The notes under the pieces were generated by a model. The model worked only from the letters and a program-made list of their open reading frames with translations. It made no database searches and was not told the DNA's origin. The translations under genes and the position numbers were made by a program. Below, piece by piece: positions 16,110 through 24,512 of a DNA stretch of 64,000 nucleotides (position 1 is the first letter of the stretch; each line of letters starts with the position of its first letter). This stretch comes from Litorimonas sp963972195. GTDB taxonomy: Bacteria; Pseudomonadota; Alphaproteobacteria; Caulobacterales; Maricaulaceae. The stretch lies in the NCBI GenBank assembly GCA_963972195.1, contig CAXATH010000001.1, positions 310,001 to 374,000 of the forward strand. Reading direction: 5' to 3'.

Positions 16110-17542
16110 AGCTCTTCTCCTGCGTTTGAAGCCTCTTGCGTCAGGGAAACCGGGGCTTCGCCCTGCCCGAGGCGGAAATCACTCTTCGGTTTCAGGCCGG
16201 AGGCGCGGTCAAAGACAGTCGCGCCGTCAATAATCACCGTTTCAGGACGGGCATAAGTTGAAAACGGATCGGCGGACCAGAGGACAATATCGGCGCGTTT
16301 GCCGACTTCCAGCGTGCCGGTTTCGTCCAGAATACCCAGCGCCTTGGCGGGATTGGTCGAAAGCCATTTCCACGCTTCGGCTTTAGAGATGTTAAGTCCG
16401 GCGCGATTACCGTCCGCCCAGGTTTTCGCCACTTCCTGATTGAGCCGCTGGATATTATTGTCATCATCAGAATGGATCATGGCGCAGGCGCCCGCGGCAT
16501 GAACAAAGGGCACATTTTCCCGAATGCCGTCATAGGATTCCATTTTAAACGCATACCAGTCGGCCCACATGGCCGCGCAGGTTCCGTTCTCGGCCAGAAT
16601 ATCTCCGATTTTATAAGCTTCGACCGCGTGATGAAAAGTCGTCACCTTGTAATCAAATTCCTTCGCTATATCCAAAATCTGGACCATTTCATCGGCGCGG
16701 TAGCAATGCATTTGCACCAGAATTTTGCCGTCGAGCACATCCGCCAGCGTCTCCAGCTGAAGGTCGCGCGTAAAATCATTGTTTTTATCGTCGCCCTTTT
16801 CCGCGGCTTTATCGCGCTTTTTCTTATACTCTGCCGCGCGAATCCAGTTTTTGCGATAGCCAGCGACATTGCCCATGCGAGAGCCCGGCCCGCCTTTGTC
16901 GCCGTAAACCCGTTTCGGGTTTTCGCCGCACGCCATTTTCAGGGTTTCCGGCGCGTCAGGGAATTTCATGCCCTGAACGGTGCGGGACGCAATATTACGA
17001 AGGGTCACGCCTTTGCCGCCGAATAAATTGGCTGAGCCTGGCAGGATATGAAGCGTGGTGATTCCGCCCTTCAGAGCTTCGTCAAATCCGGGGTCTTGCG
17101 GCCAGACGCCGTGTTCGGCGTCGACTTCTGACGTGATGGGGCTTGTGACTTCATTACCGTCGCTATGCGCGTTCACCCCGGGAGAGGCGTAATTGCCGAG
17201 ATGGGAATGAATATCGATAATGCCGGGGGTGACAAAGCGGCCCTGCGCGTCAATTGTGGCCGCTTCGCTCGGGAAGTCTTCCGGCGCGTCGCCCGCCCCG
17301 ACGGCAACAATGCGGCCATCCTGAACATAGACACTGCCCGCCGCGATCTCGCTGCCCGTGCCGTCAATGAGCTGCGCATTTGTGATGATGGTCGGCTCTG
17401 ACGCCAGAGGCGCATAGGTGGACGGGAAAGCGTTTTCGACTGTCGCGTCTTTATCGGGCTTTGTCTCCGTCTTGTCAGAGGTGGCAGGATCGCAGGCCAT
17501 AAGGAGCGCTGCGGCGGATAGAAGGAGAAGACGTTTTTTCAT
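16106..17542 (-). CDS. amidohydrolase-family lipoprotein (imidazolonepropionase-like)
   Basis: 478 residues. The N-terminus has a lipobox LLMAC with Cys17, so the protein is lipid-anchored in the periplasm. The metal site is intact: His112 and His114 in IIDIHSHLG, further His in LVQMHCYRADEM and TTFHHAVEAYK, and Asp in MIHSDDDN. The C-terminus has the LEVGKRADIVLW motif. It probably hydrolyses a cyclic or peptide amide; pairs of this kind in proteobacteria are linked to peptide or lactam degradation, but no substrate can be read from sequence. First gene of a two-gene operon with the ligand-less homologue. Confidence 0.88.
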   Translation of the reverse strand: MKKRLLLLSAAALLMACDPATSDKTETKPDKDATVENAFPSTYAPLASEPTIITNAQLIDGTGSEIAAGSVYVQDGRIVAVGAGDAPEDFPSEAATIDAQGRFVTPGIIDIHSHLGNYASPGVNAHSDGNEVTSPITSEVDAEHGVWPQDPGFDEALKGGITTLHILPGSANLFGGKGVTLRNIASRTVQGMKFPDAPETLKMACGENPKRVYGDKGGPGSRMGNVAGYRKNWIRAAEYKKKRDKAAEKGDDKNNDFTRDLQLETLADVLDGKILVQMHCYRADEMVQILDIAKEFDYKVTTFHHAVEAYKIGDILAENGTCAAMWADWYAFKMESYDGIRENVPFVHAAGACAMIHSDDDNNIQRLNQEVAKTWADGNRAGLNISKAEAWKWLSTNPAKALGILDETGTLEVGKRADIVLWSADPFSTYARPETVIIDGATVFDRASGLKPKSDFRLGQGEAPVSLTQEASNAGEEL

Positions 17543-17618
17543 AGACGCTTTTAAGGCCTAAATTTTGTGCAAATTCAAGCGCGCAATCGTTTATCTTCGG
17601 GATAATTTTTCCGTTCGG

Positions 17619-18230
17619 TCAAACAGGCTGCTTCGTTAAAGCTTCCTCGACTTCGCGCAGGCGGTCCTTGCCGAAATACATCTCTCCGCCGACGAAAAAT
17701 GTCGGAATACCAAAGACGCCTTGCTCCACGGCGGCGGCGGTGTTTTTGCTCAACTCCTCTTTGATGTCAGGTTCTTGCGACGCCGCCAGTAGGGCCGGCC
17801 CGTCAAACCCGCCCTCGGTCATCACGGATTTGAAAACCTCTGTATCATCCATTTTCTTGCTATCTTCCCACATCGCTTTCATCGCGACCTCAATATAATC
17901 CTCGAGCCGCCCCTCACGCTCCGCCGCAATCGCCGCGCGCATCAGGATTAGCGAATTGACAGGGAAATGCTGGTTCATGCGAAACGCCTGCAAGCCATGC
18001 CTCTGAATGAAACGGCGAATTTCCAGCATTTGATAATCCAGCTTTCCCTTCACATTGGAAAAGGCCACCATCGGGGCCTGATTGCCTGTCGCTTTGAATA
18101 TCCCGCCGAGCAGGCAGAGACGGTAATTAATTTTCGCATCATGGCGTCTGACGATTTCAGGGAGCACCTTATACGCAAAATAAGCGTTCGGGCTCGCGAA
18201 ATCGAGAATGAAATCTACGGTTCTGCTCAT
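17619..18230 (-). CDS. 2-hydroxychromene-2-carboxylate isomerase-like (kappa-GST/DsbA fold)
   Basis: 203 residues of thioredoxin-like fold. The N-terminal VDFILDFASPNAYFA carries the Ser (Ser13) that replaces the CxxC cysteine and activates glutathione in HCCA isomerases and kappa-class transferases. The C-terminal GVFGIPTFFVGGEMYFGKDRL with the cis-Pro loop is typical. Members isomerise hydroxychromene carboxylates in naphthalene-type degradation using glutathione, but many act on unknown substrates. The SDR gene is immediately upstream on the same strand (18 bases), so the two form an operon, possibly with a shared oxidation substrate. Confidence 0.85.
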   Translation of the reverse strand: MSRTVDFILDFASPNAYFAYKVLPEIVRRHDAKINYRLCLLGGIFKATGNQAPMVAFSNVKGKLDYQMLEIRRFIQRHGLQAFRMNQHFPVNSLILMRAAIAAEREGRLEDYIEVAMKAMWEDSKKMDDTEVFKSVMTEGGFDGPALLAASQEPDIKEELSKNTAAAVEQGVFGIPTFFVGGEMYFGKDRLREVEEALTKQPV

Positions 18231-18248
18231 CTTACCAACTCTCTTTTT

Positions 18249-18986
18249 CTACCAGCTTTCTTTCCAAGGGCGTAGGTCTAATTCATGCGTCCACGCCGTG
18301 CGCGGTTGCTTGTGCAGCATAACATAGCTCTGCGCGATATGTTCGGGGTTAAGGAGGGCGTCCTCCTCCCGCTTCTTATCGACTTCCGGCAGGTTTTCCC
18401 GAATGAAGTTTGAATCAATCGCGCCGTCAATAATTGTATGTGCGACGTGGATATTCTTCGGCCCCAATTCCCGCGCCATAGACTGCGCCAAAGCCCGCAG
18501 CGCGTGTTTGGCCCCGGCAAAAGCGCAGAAGCCGTCACTGCCGCGAACGCTCGCTGTGGCGCCCGTAAAGATAATCGTGCCGCGCCCGCGCCCCAGCATG
18601 TGTTTCGCCGCCTCCCGCCCCGTCAGAAATCCGGCGAAAGCCGCCATTTCCCAGACCTTGCGGTAAACCCGCCCGGTGGTTTCGGTGATAGAAAAACGGA
18701 CATTGGCCCCGATATTGAACACCACGACTTCAATTAGGCCAATCTCGGCCTCTACCTTTTCGAACAATGCCACCATCGCCTCTTCGTCGCGGGCATCGGT
18801 GGGGAGAGCAACCGCCTTCCCTCCGTCATCCCGAATAGATTGCGCCAGAGCTTTGAGCGCTTCGGCCCGCGCCGGACGGCGCACCAAGCAAGCGGTCAGA
18901 CCTTCGCGGGCGAAAGCACGAGCAATCGCCCCACCCGTATCATCCCCCGCCCCAATAACGAGGCAGGCTTTCTGTTCATTCGGCAT
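18249..18986 (-). CDS. SDR-family protein with Phe in place of the catalytic Tyr
   Basis: 245 residues. The nucleotide-binding loop is GAGDDTGGAIA (12-22), the NAG-like motif is NIGANV, and the active-site Ser is in TGATAS (Ser146). The YxxxK motif reads FAGAK (Phe156, Lys160), so the proton-donating Tyr is missing. The rest of the fold and the length are normal. It may bind NAD(P) without standard dehydrogenase chemistry or belong to the divergent FxxxK subgroup. Operon with the HCCA isomerase-like gene. Confidence 0.85.
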   Translation of the reverse strand: MPNEQKACLVIGAGDDTGGAIARAFAREGLTACLVRRPARAEALKALAQSIRDDGGKAVALPTDARDEEAMVALFEKVEAEIGLIEVVVFNIGANVRFSITETTGRVYRKVWEMAAFAGFLTGREAAKHMLGRGRGTIIFTGATASVRGSDGFCAFAGAKHALRALAQSMARELGPKNIHVAHTIIDGAIDSNFIRENLPEVDKKREEDALLNPEHIAQSYVMLHKQPRTAWTHELDLRPWKESW

Positions 18987-19319
18987 AGACCCTCTCCTTC
19001 ACAAGAGGTTACGCATTTAGCCGAATATATTTCCAGAGACTTTTTTGTATGGGCGTAATGGCGATTTAGCGGAGGGATGGTAGGATATTACTGTGCAAAA
19101 CACATGCACCCGACCGTCGCGAGCATCGCAGCAACGCTCGTTTTTTTAAAAAACTATCCTCAAGAACTTAAGAAAATCAACTTAACTAATTAAAATTCAA
19201 CACCTTTTTCATTAGTACATTAAATGAATGAAGTTACCATAATAAATATATTTGCCTTCAATATTTTAAGGGTTGATGCTCACCGTATAAATAAAAACCT
19301 AATATAGGGGAACTTCATT
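18987..19319. other. A+T-rich intergenic region upstream of the copper oxidase
   Basis: Divergent region between the SDR gene and the oxidase gene. The left part holds a possible orphan terminator (19116-19150). The right part, about 19140-19319, is much richer in A+T than the surroundings, with repeated TTAA and AATTAA words, and probably contains the oxidase promoter; no clear -35/-10 pair stands out. A 37-codon frame starting near 19077 overlaps the hairpin and is not convincing. Confidence 0.5.
19116..19150 (+). terminator. possible orphan terminator
   Basis: A short stem CGAGC/GCTCG (19120-19124 with 19136-19140) is followed at once by seven T residues. No plus-strand gene precedes it, since the SDR gene is divergent. 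It could mark the end of a short untranslated transcript begun in 19020-19100. The stem is only five pairs with an 11-base loop, so this is weak. Confidence 0.35.
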
Positions 19320-21560
19320 TTGCATAATTTTTTGAAAGTCACTTCATCAACTCTCTTGTTAACAGTCTCAACTATAAGCATTACAAGCTTTGCTCAAACG
19401 TCTGAACCTACGGAACAAGATTACGAAAACAACTCCACCGCCCCGATCGTGAGCGGGAATTGTGCCGATACGAATTGTGCAGAGAATGGCGTTTTTACAC
19501 AACCGTTTGTTGAACCGGTTGTTTACCGTCCCGATGGCGTAAGACAATCAAACGAAGTTCCGATAAATAATCCTTTGCGTCAAATTACTCGCGATGAGCG
19601 TTGCAATTTCGACGAGGAAGGACGGCCAATAAATTGTAAACCATCAGGGACAAGTGTGGCACAGCTTTATGATGGGCGCATACTGTATTACAACGCCCTT
19701 GAAGGCACTGAAAACGTTGAATTTTCTGTATTTCTAGAGGTTGGCCAAGTCGTTGTTGATGATCAAACGCGTGTTCTTGAGCTTGACGAGAATGAAGCTA
19801 ATTTCAGTATCCCTTCACCCGTAGCTGCGGGAGCGGAAGAGCCTGCTACAGAATTGTTTCCCGGTTTGACAGCCGGAGATGACGGCATAAAAAATGATGG
19901 GGCTTTGTTTTGCTCTGATTTGAAACATCTCGCCGATGGCCGTGTTATGGCAGTTGGCGGGACGAATTATTACAGCGAACCCGGCATCCCAGGCACAGGG
20001 TTTGGATTGCCTGAACTCGAGGGTTTGGATAGCGCTCGTATTTTCAACCCGCGGACGAATGACTGGACGCAAACAGGCTCCATGACATATGGTCGGTGGT
20101 ATCCCTCGCTAACAACTTTGCCTAATGGCGATATGTTTGTTTCGAGCGGAGTCACTAAACTGTTAAAGCCTGTTTATCCCGACAATCTCGCTCAGTCCGG
20201 TCGAAACGTGACTAGGACGGAGACCTATGATCTGAGCTGCGGCATTTGGAAAGACAATGGAGCGACAGCAGAGCGGTCTTTACCTCTTTATCCGCGTCAA
20301 CATTTGCTTCCAAATGGCCAAGTTTATTATAATGGAGTGGGGCAGGCTTTTAATCCCTTTGGTCAAGCCTATGACCAGGCTTTATGGAACATTGTTGGAG
20401 CTTACGATCCGGAGGCAGGTAAATGGACCGATCTAGGATACGCTGGGCTTCCTCTTCGATTTAACGACTATGCTCTGGATGAAGTTACCAGTGCCTTGAA
20501 TATTACAAATCCTTTTCTGGCGCGCACGGTGAAGAGGACTTTACTTGGCGCCACTGGGAGTATTGTCGAAGATCCACTCGATTTGCTAGGCCCTGTGGCT
20601 AGGCTTTTAGGTAATCCGACTGATCTGCGTTCCAAAGTCGAAACAGCCTTGGGGGCTGGGTTCCGTGGATCAACCCATTCAATCATGTTGCCATTAAAGC
20701 CAAATGAAGTGACCGGCAAATACGAGAAGGCTGAATTCCTGACGGCCGGAGGGGTTATGGGGCTAGGCGTTGCGACAAGCCCAGGCAGCTATCTACCAAC
20801 GGACCTTTCTCGCATAGACACGATAAATGTTGACGGTTTCGAGATGGAGTATGAATCTCGTCTCACTGGGAAGCTCAATCAGCCTCGGTGGTATGGCACT
20901 GCGGTTCTTTTGCCGAATAGTGAGATTATTGTGTTTAGCGGGGCCAATCGTGATGAAGTGGTCGCGCCCGGTTCGGGACAGGCTATCCGTCAAGCTGAAC
21001 TTTTTAATCCGGAAACGGAAACGTGGCGACCGATTGCGTCCGCCACCCAAGAGCGGACTTATCATAATACTGCCATGTTGCTTCAGGATGGTCGCGTTTT
21101 GATTGGGGGGCACTCTCCAATTAATACGGCTTATCTTTACACCATAAACCTGCCTGGGTTTTCTCCAAATGATGGCCGTGACCCTTCATTCGAAATTTAT
21201 AGCCCGCCTTACATGTTCAAGGATCGTCCAGAGATAAAAAATGTTAAACGAAACATAAGTCACGGCGAATCGGTAAATGTCAGTATTGATGCAGCCGACG
21301 GCGAAATTGAGTCTGTTGTGTTGGTTCGAAATACATCCATGACGCATGTTATTGATGGCGACCAACGCACGGTGCATATCCCGATCAGTAGTCAATCAAA
21401 CAATCAGCTTAAGATTGAAGTTCCTGAAAATAAGGCGGTTGTGCCCCCTGGACCCTACATCATGTTTGTAAACAAGAAGGATTCTGACGGCTCTATTGTT
21501 CCAAGCCCTGGCTATCAGGTAATGGTTGATGGCGCTTCATTTCAGTGTGATGCGGGTTAG
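19320..21560 (+). CDS. secreted copper radical oxidase (AA5, glyoxal oxidase/galactose oxidase-like)
   Basis: 746 residues beginning with TTG, preceded by AGGGGAAC; no upstream ATG exists. A signal peptide (about 1-25) leads to a Kelch propeller and a C-terminal early-set domain (DUF1929-like, about 620-740). The active-site residues of copper radical oxidases can all be placed: Cys198 (FCSD) and Tyr261 (RWYPS) for the thioether cofactor, Tyr581-His582 (TYHN) and His676 (MTHVIDGDQR). The Cys-to-Tyr spacing of 63 is close to that of fungal glyoxal oxidase (65) rather than galactose oxidase (44). It should oxidise an aldehyde or primary alcohol to acid or aldehyde with release of hydrogen peroxide, outside the cell or in the periplasm. 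Operon with the next gene (nine-base gap). Confidence 0.88.
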   Translation: MHNFLKVTSSTLLLTVSTISITSFAQTSEPTEQDYENNSTAPIVSGNCADTNCAENGVFTQPFVEPVVYRPDGVRQSNEVPINNPLRQITRDERCNFDEEGRPINCKPSGTSVAQLYDGRILYYNALEGTENVEFSVFLEVGQVVVDDQTRVLELDENEANFSIPSPVAAGAEEPATELFPGLTAGDDGIKNDGALFCSDLKHLADGRVMAVGGTNYYSEPGIPGTGFGLPELEGLDSARIFNPRTNDWTQTGSMTYGRWYPSLTTLPNGDMFVSSGVTKLLKPVYPDNLAQSGRNVTRTETYDLSCGIWKDNGATAERSLPLYPRQHLLPNGQVYYNGVGQAFNPFGQAYDQALWNIVGAYDPEAGKWTDLGYAGLPLRFNDYALDEVTSALNITNPFLARTVKRTLLGATGSIVEDPLDLLGPVARLLGNPTDLRSKVETALGAGFRGSTHSIMLPLKPNEVTGKYEKAEFLTAGGVMGLGVATSPGSYLPTDLSRIDTINVDGFEMEYESRLTGKLNQPRWYGTAVLLPNSEIIVFSGANRDEVVAPGSGQAIRQAELFNPETETWRPIASATQERTYHNTAMLLQDGRVLIGGHSPINTAYLYTINLPGFSPNDGRDPSFEIYSPPYMFKDRPEIKNVKRNISHGESVNVSIDAADGEIESVVLVRNTSMTHVIDGDQRTVHIPISSQSNNQLKIEVPENKAVVPPGPYIMFVNKKDSDGSIVPSPGYQVMVDGASFQCDAG

Positions 21561-21569
21561 GTCGACATA

Positions 21570-22559
21570 ATGGCTTCTCTCAAAAAAACCATCGCCCTTT
21601 CCTTGGCTATCACGGCTTATGCTGTGCTGGCGGAGGCGCATGGCGGCATTGATGACTATCAAATTCGGCCCGTTGCAGAAAGAACCTCCATCAGCGGTAT
21701 TACGGTTCAAGCGATTCAATCCAACGCCCCGCAACTCGTTATTGAGAATAAGAGCGGTAAGTTGCTTGAGATACTGGATGATGAGGGACGGGCCTTTTTG
21801 CGCATCGGCCCTGACGGGGTTGAAGGAGATATGAATGCTAGCGCCTTTTATAACACCTACTCGACAGCCGGCTTGCAACCTCCGCAAAATGCTCAAGACC
21901 CCGCGGCAATGCCCGATTGGAAATTACTAAGCGAAGACCAAAATTGGGGATGGTTCGATCCCCGGATTGCTGAGACAGCATTTACTCCCTCTCACACCGA
22001 AGTCGATGAAGCGAAAACGAACGGCCAACCTATAACAGTCGCTTCTTGGTCGGTTCCAGTCAGATTCGCGGGAGAGCCAAATAGTTTGGACGGGCGTTTT
22101 GAGCTCAGTTCCGGCCCGGCTACTATCGCCACAGCGTCTATCACCTCAAGCTCTATTGATGGCTGGTCGACCCGTATTGTTCCCGGAGCAAATCCGGCCA
22201 TCCTTCTGAAACAAAGTAAAGAAGAGTCCGAGGGTCAAGTTGTAACAATCCTCGGCGAACAAAACGAGCCCTATATTCGGCTTTCGAGCCAAGGCGTATC
22301 CGTCAATGTCGAGAGCGATACCTGGCGTCAATATGGCCGCGCAAACGGAGACTTTTCAGGGATATCCGTAAACGAAGATACTGACCCGGAATGGATGAAT
22401 GTTTCCACGTCATCGGCCTATACGTTCATGCACCCTTCTTTATTTAATCTTCAAAGGTCGCCTGAAAACTCACCGATTGGTTGGCATATAGCTGTCGATG
22501 TCGACGGACAAAAAGGGAAAATTGAAGGTGAAACAAGCTTCCAGACGCCCGCAAATTAA
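21570..22559 (+). CDS. secreted duplicated-domain protein, likely mature N-terminal His
   Basis: 329 residues. A signal peptide with an A-E-A site at 21-23 would leave His24 (HGGIDD) as first residue, as in CopC-type and LPMO-type copper proteins. The mature chain is a duplication: ILDDEGRAFLRIGPDGV (68-84) corresponds to ILGEQNEPYIRLSSQGV (227-243), and MPDWKLLSEDQNWGWFDPRI (114-133) to DPEWMNVSTSSAYTFMHPSL (272-291). The pattern of a GEPYLRI-type strand followed by a W-x-W-x-D-x-R segment recalls uncharacterised actinobacterial exported proteins. It follows the copper radical oxidase by nine bases. A role in copper delivery or assembly of the oxidase is inference. Confidence 0.7.
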   Translation: MASLKKTIALSLAITAYAVLAEAHGGIDDYQIRPVAERTSISGITVQAIQSNAPQLVIENKSGKLLEILDDEGRAFLRIGPDGVEGDMNASAFYNTYSTAGLQPPQNAQDPAAMPDWKLLSEDQNWGWFDPRIAETAFTPSHTEVDEAKTNGQPITVASWSVPVRFAGEPNSLDGRFELSSGPATIATASITSSSIDGWSTRIVPGANPAILLKQSKEESEGQVVTILGEQNEPYIRLSSQGVSVNVESDTWRQYGRANGDFSGISVNEDTDPEWMNVSTSSAYTFMHPSLFNLQRSPENSPIGWHIAVDVDGQKGKIEGETSFQTPAN

Positions 22560-22760
22560 ATTCAGTCGACTCCCCAAGCCGACCGAAATATAAGTCGTCA
22601 TTTAAATTAGCCAAATTTCAGGTTGAATTAGAGAGTTTCGATAAATTTCTACAGCCGCGTTGTGATTATCATAGTCTTGACAATCGCTAACTTACACATT
22701 CCATCATGAAATACGTAAGCCGGTTTATGAAATAAAAACCTAGAACGCAGAATTCGCGCC

Positions 22761-24095
22761 CTAAAACCGCTTGGTTACGCCTGCTGAGAACAGGTTCACA
22801 TCCGCGGTGACTAATCCGACGACCCGGTCGTTATAGGGGCCGACGCGGTCAAACTCTGATGTCTTCACATCCAGATAATTATAGGCGACGTCGAATTGCC
22901 AGTCATCAATTCCTTTATAGCTCGCGCCGACGGCATAGATATTCCGGTCATTATCGGGGATGCGCGCGGTACGGAAATCTGGGCTGACAGGACTTTCGTC
23001 ATAGGCATAGCCCGCGCGGAGCGTCCAATCGCGCGCAATATCATAATCCACCCCAACGCCGTATCGGTTGGAGTCGCTATAGTTCAGCTCTTCGGCTGTC
23101 GGCGGTTGAGCGGGGTTGTCGAAATCGACCTCAAGCCCTTGTAGTTGTGACCAGTCTGTCCGGTTAAAATTTGCCGAGACTTTGAGGGCGGACGTTGCCT
23201 GCCATTCGACCCCGACTTCAAACACGCCCGGAAGAGGTAAATCGGCGCCGATGGGCGTATCTGTGAAAGCGCCTGAGGCGGTTAAGAGCTGCGCTGAATC
23301 AGGCACGGTGAAGCTGGCGTCACCTTCCAAATCATGTTCAACTTTGGAACGATAGGTCACGCCAAATGTCAAAGTGTCCGTGGGCGAGAACGCGGCCCCG
23401 GCATTATATCCAAAGCTAATATCATCGCCTTCGACAACCAGACGCCCATCCGCCCCTTGAGGCGTTAGACCCGCCGCGCCGCAGGTCGCGGGTCCGACTT
23501 GTGCGAAACAGACCGCGCCGAAATCAATCGCGCTGGAGAGTTCAGCTGTCGCATATTGAATGCTGACTCCGCCCCCGAGGGAGAATGAGTCGCTGACCTT
23601 TACCGCGAGAGAAGGATTGACGTTATAGGTTTCCAGCGAAGACCCAATCGCCTGATAGCGCCCGGTCCAATTTTCGTCATAAGTCGAAGACAGGCCGTAT
23701 GGCGCATTGACCGAGAGGCCGGCAAACACGCGCTCATTCAACGGATAGACGGCGTGAAAAGCCGGGACCACGGCATCATCAAAAAAACCATCCGCATCGC
23801 TGCCCAGCGAGTTACCAAGCAAGTCGGTAGAACCTTGGTCCTGAAATTCTGCGGTCCCGTTAATGTAGCTTCCGGCCGCGGTAATCGTCAGCCGTTCAAA
23901 TCGTGTCATCAGCGCCGGGTTACCAAAGGCGGCAGAAGCGTCGTCTATTTGAGTGACGCGCCCCGAATTGGCGCGGCCCAAATCGACGGCAGAGTTTTCG
24001 TTCAGGGCAAAACTACCGGCAAAGGCGGCGGGGGACACCGCCATTAAAAGACCGGTAAAAGAACTGCCGAGGGAGAGTTTTAAACGCGTTTTCAT
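22761..24095 (-). CDS. FadL/OmpP1-family outer membrane transporter
   Basis: 444 residues, signal peptide about 1-26, then the hatch start GSFALNENSAVDLGRANSG and the conserved AAFGNPALMTRF (NPA signature, about 52-63). The remainder alternates polar and hydrophobic residues as in a 14-strand barrel and ends in Arg-Phe, the outer membrane C-terminal signature recognised by BamA. The family takes up long-chain fatty acids or aromatic hydrocarbons. It stands alone; a four-fold 10-base repeat lies about 245 bases ahead of its start. Confidence 0.88.
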   Translation of the reverse strand: MKTRLKLSLGSSFTGLLMAVSPAAFAGSFALNENSAVDLGRANSGRVTQIDDASAAFGNPALMTRFERLTITAAGSYINGTAEFQDQGSTDLLGNSLGSDADGFFDDAVVPAFHAVYPLNERVFAGLSVNAPYGLSSTYDENWTGRYQAIGSSLETYNVNPSLAVKVSDSFSLGGGVSIQYATAELSSAIDFGAVCFAQVGPATCGAAGLTPQGADGRLVVEGDDISFGYNAGAAFSPTDTLTFGVTYRSKVEHDLEGDASFTVPDSAQLLTASGAFTDTPIGADLPLPGVFEVGVEWQATSALKVSANFNRTDWSQLQGLEVDFDNPAQPPTAEELNYSDSNRYGVGVDYDIARDWTLRAGYAYDESPVSPDFRTARIPDNDRNIYAVGASYKGIDDWQFDVAYNYLDVKTSEFDRVGPYNDRVVGLVTADVNLFSAGVTKRF

Positions 24096-24512
24096 TCTCT
24101 ATTCCTAAAATTTGATGTGTGAAAGCCCCTATTTGGAAGGTCCGAATTCCACGCCTGAAAATTTGGAAGTCTTTGGAATTGGAACACAGGTGAAATCGCG
24201 AAAGCGACCCACGCTTCAAACCGCTCAGCCCAGAGTCGATTGATAACCGATTTACCATGGCAAAATAAATCGTGACTCGCAAAAGGGTTGCAGAGAAATT
24301 TCAGTTCAATTGAAGAACCGGAAATCTGTCATTTTCTAATGCTCGAGAATGCACGAGAATGCACGAGAATGCGCGAGAATTCACTGTTGACCCATTCAAT
24401 TCCAAAATTTTCCGGTACTCGCATAAAAAATTTTGACTAATATGATTTAGCGAGATATTTTTGTCTCTTCAGCTTTATTTTCTCTGCGGATCAGCTGAAT
24501 CGGGAGGCGCAA
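24096..24512. other. divergent promoter region with tandem repeat
   Basis: 417 bases between the FadL-type gene (minus) and the secreted duplicated protein gene (plus). Apart from the 10-base tandem repeat at 24341-24380 I see an A+T-rich stretch at 24410-24480 that probably carries the plus-strand promoter and a GGGAGGCGCAA ribosome site at 24501-24511. No further gene is visible. Confidence 0.5.
24341..24380. repeat. four tandem copies of a 10-base unit
   Basis: The units are gctcgagaat, gcacgagaat, gcacgagaat and gcgcgagaat, identical except for the third base. A period of 10 places each unit on the same face of the helix. Location in a divergent intergenic region makes a cooperative protein-binding array for one or both flanking genes plausible; a simple slippage repeat is the alternative. 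Confidence 0.85.

Noticed and set aside
19077..19190. 37-codon frame beginning MVGYYCAKHMHP
   Set aside because: GGAGG lies too close to the ATG and the frame crosses the hairpin and A+T-rich segment without any coding pattern.
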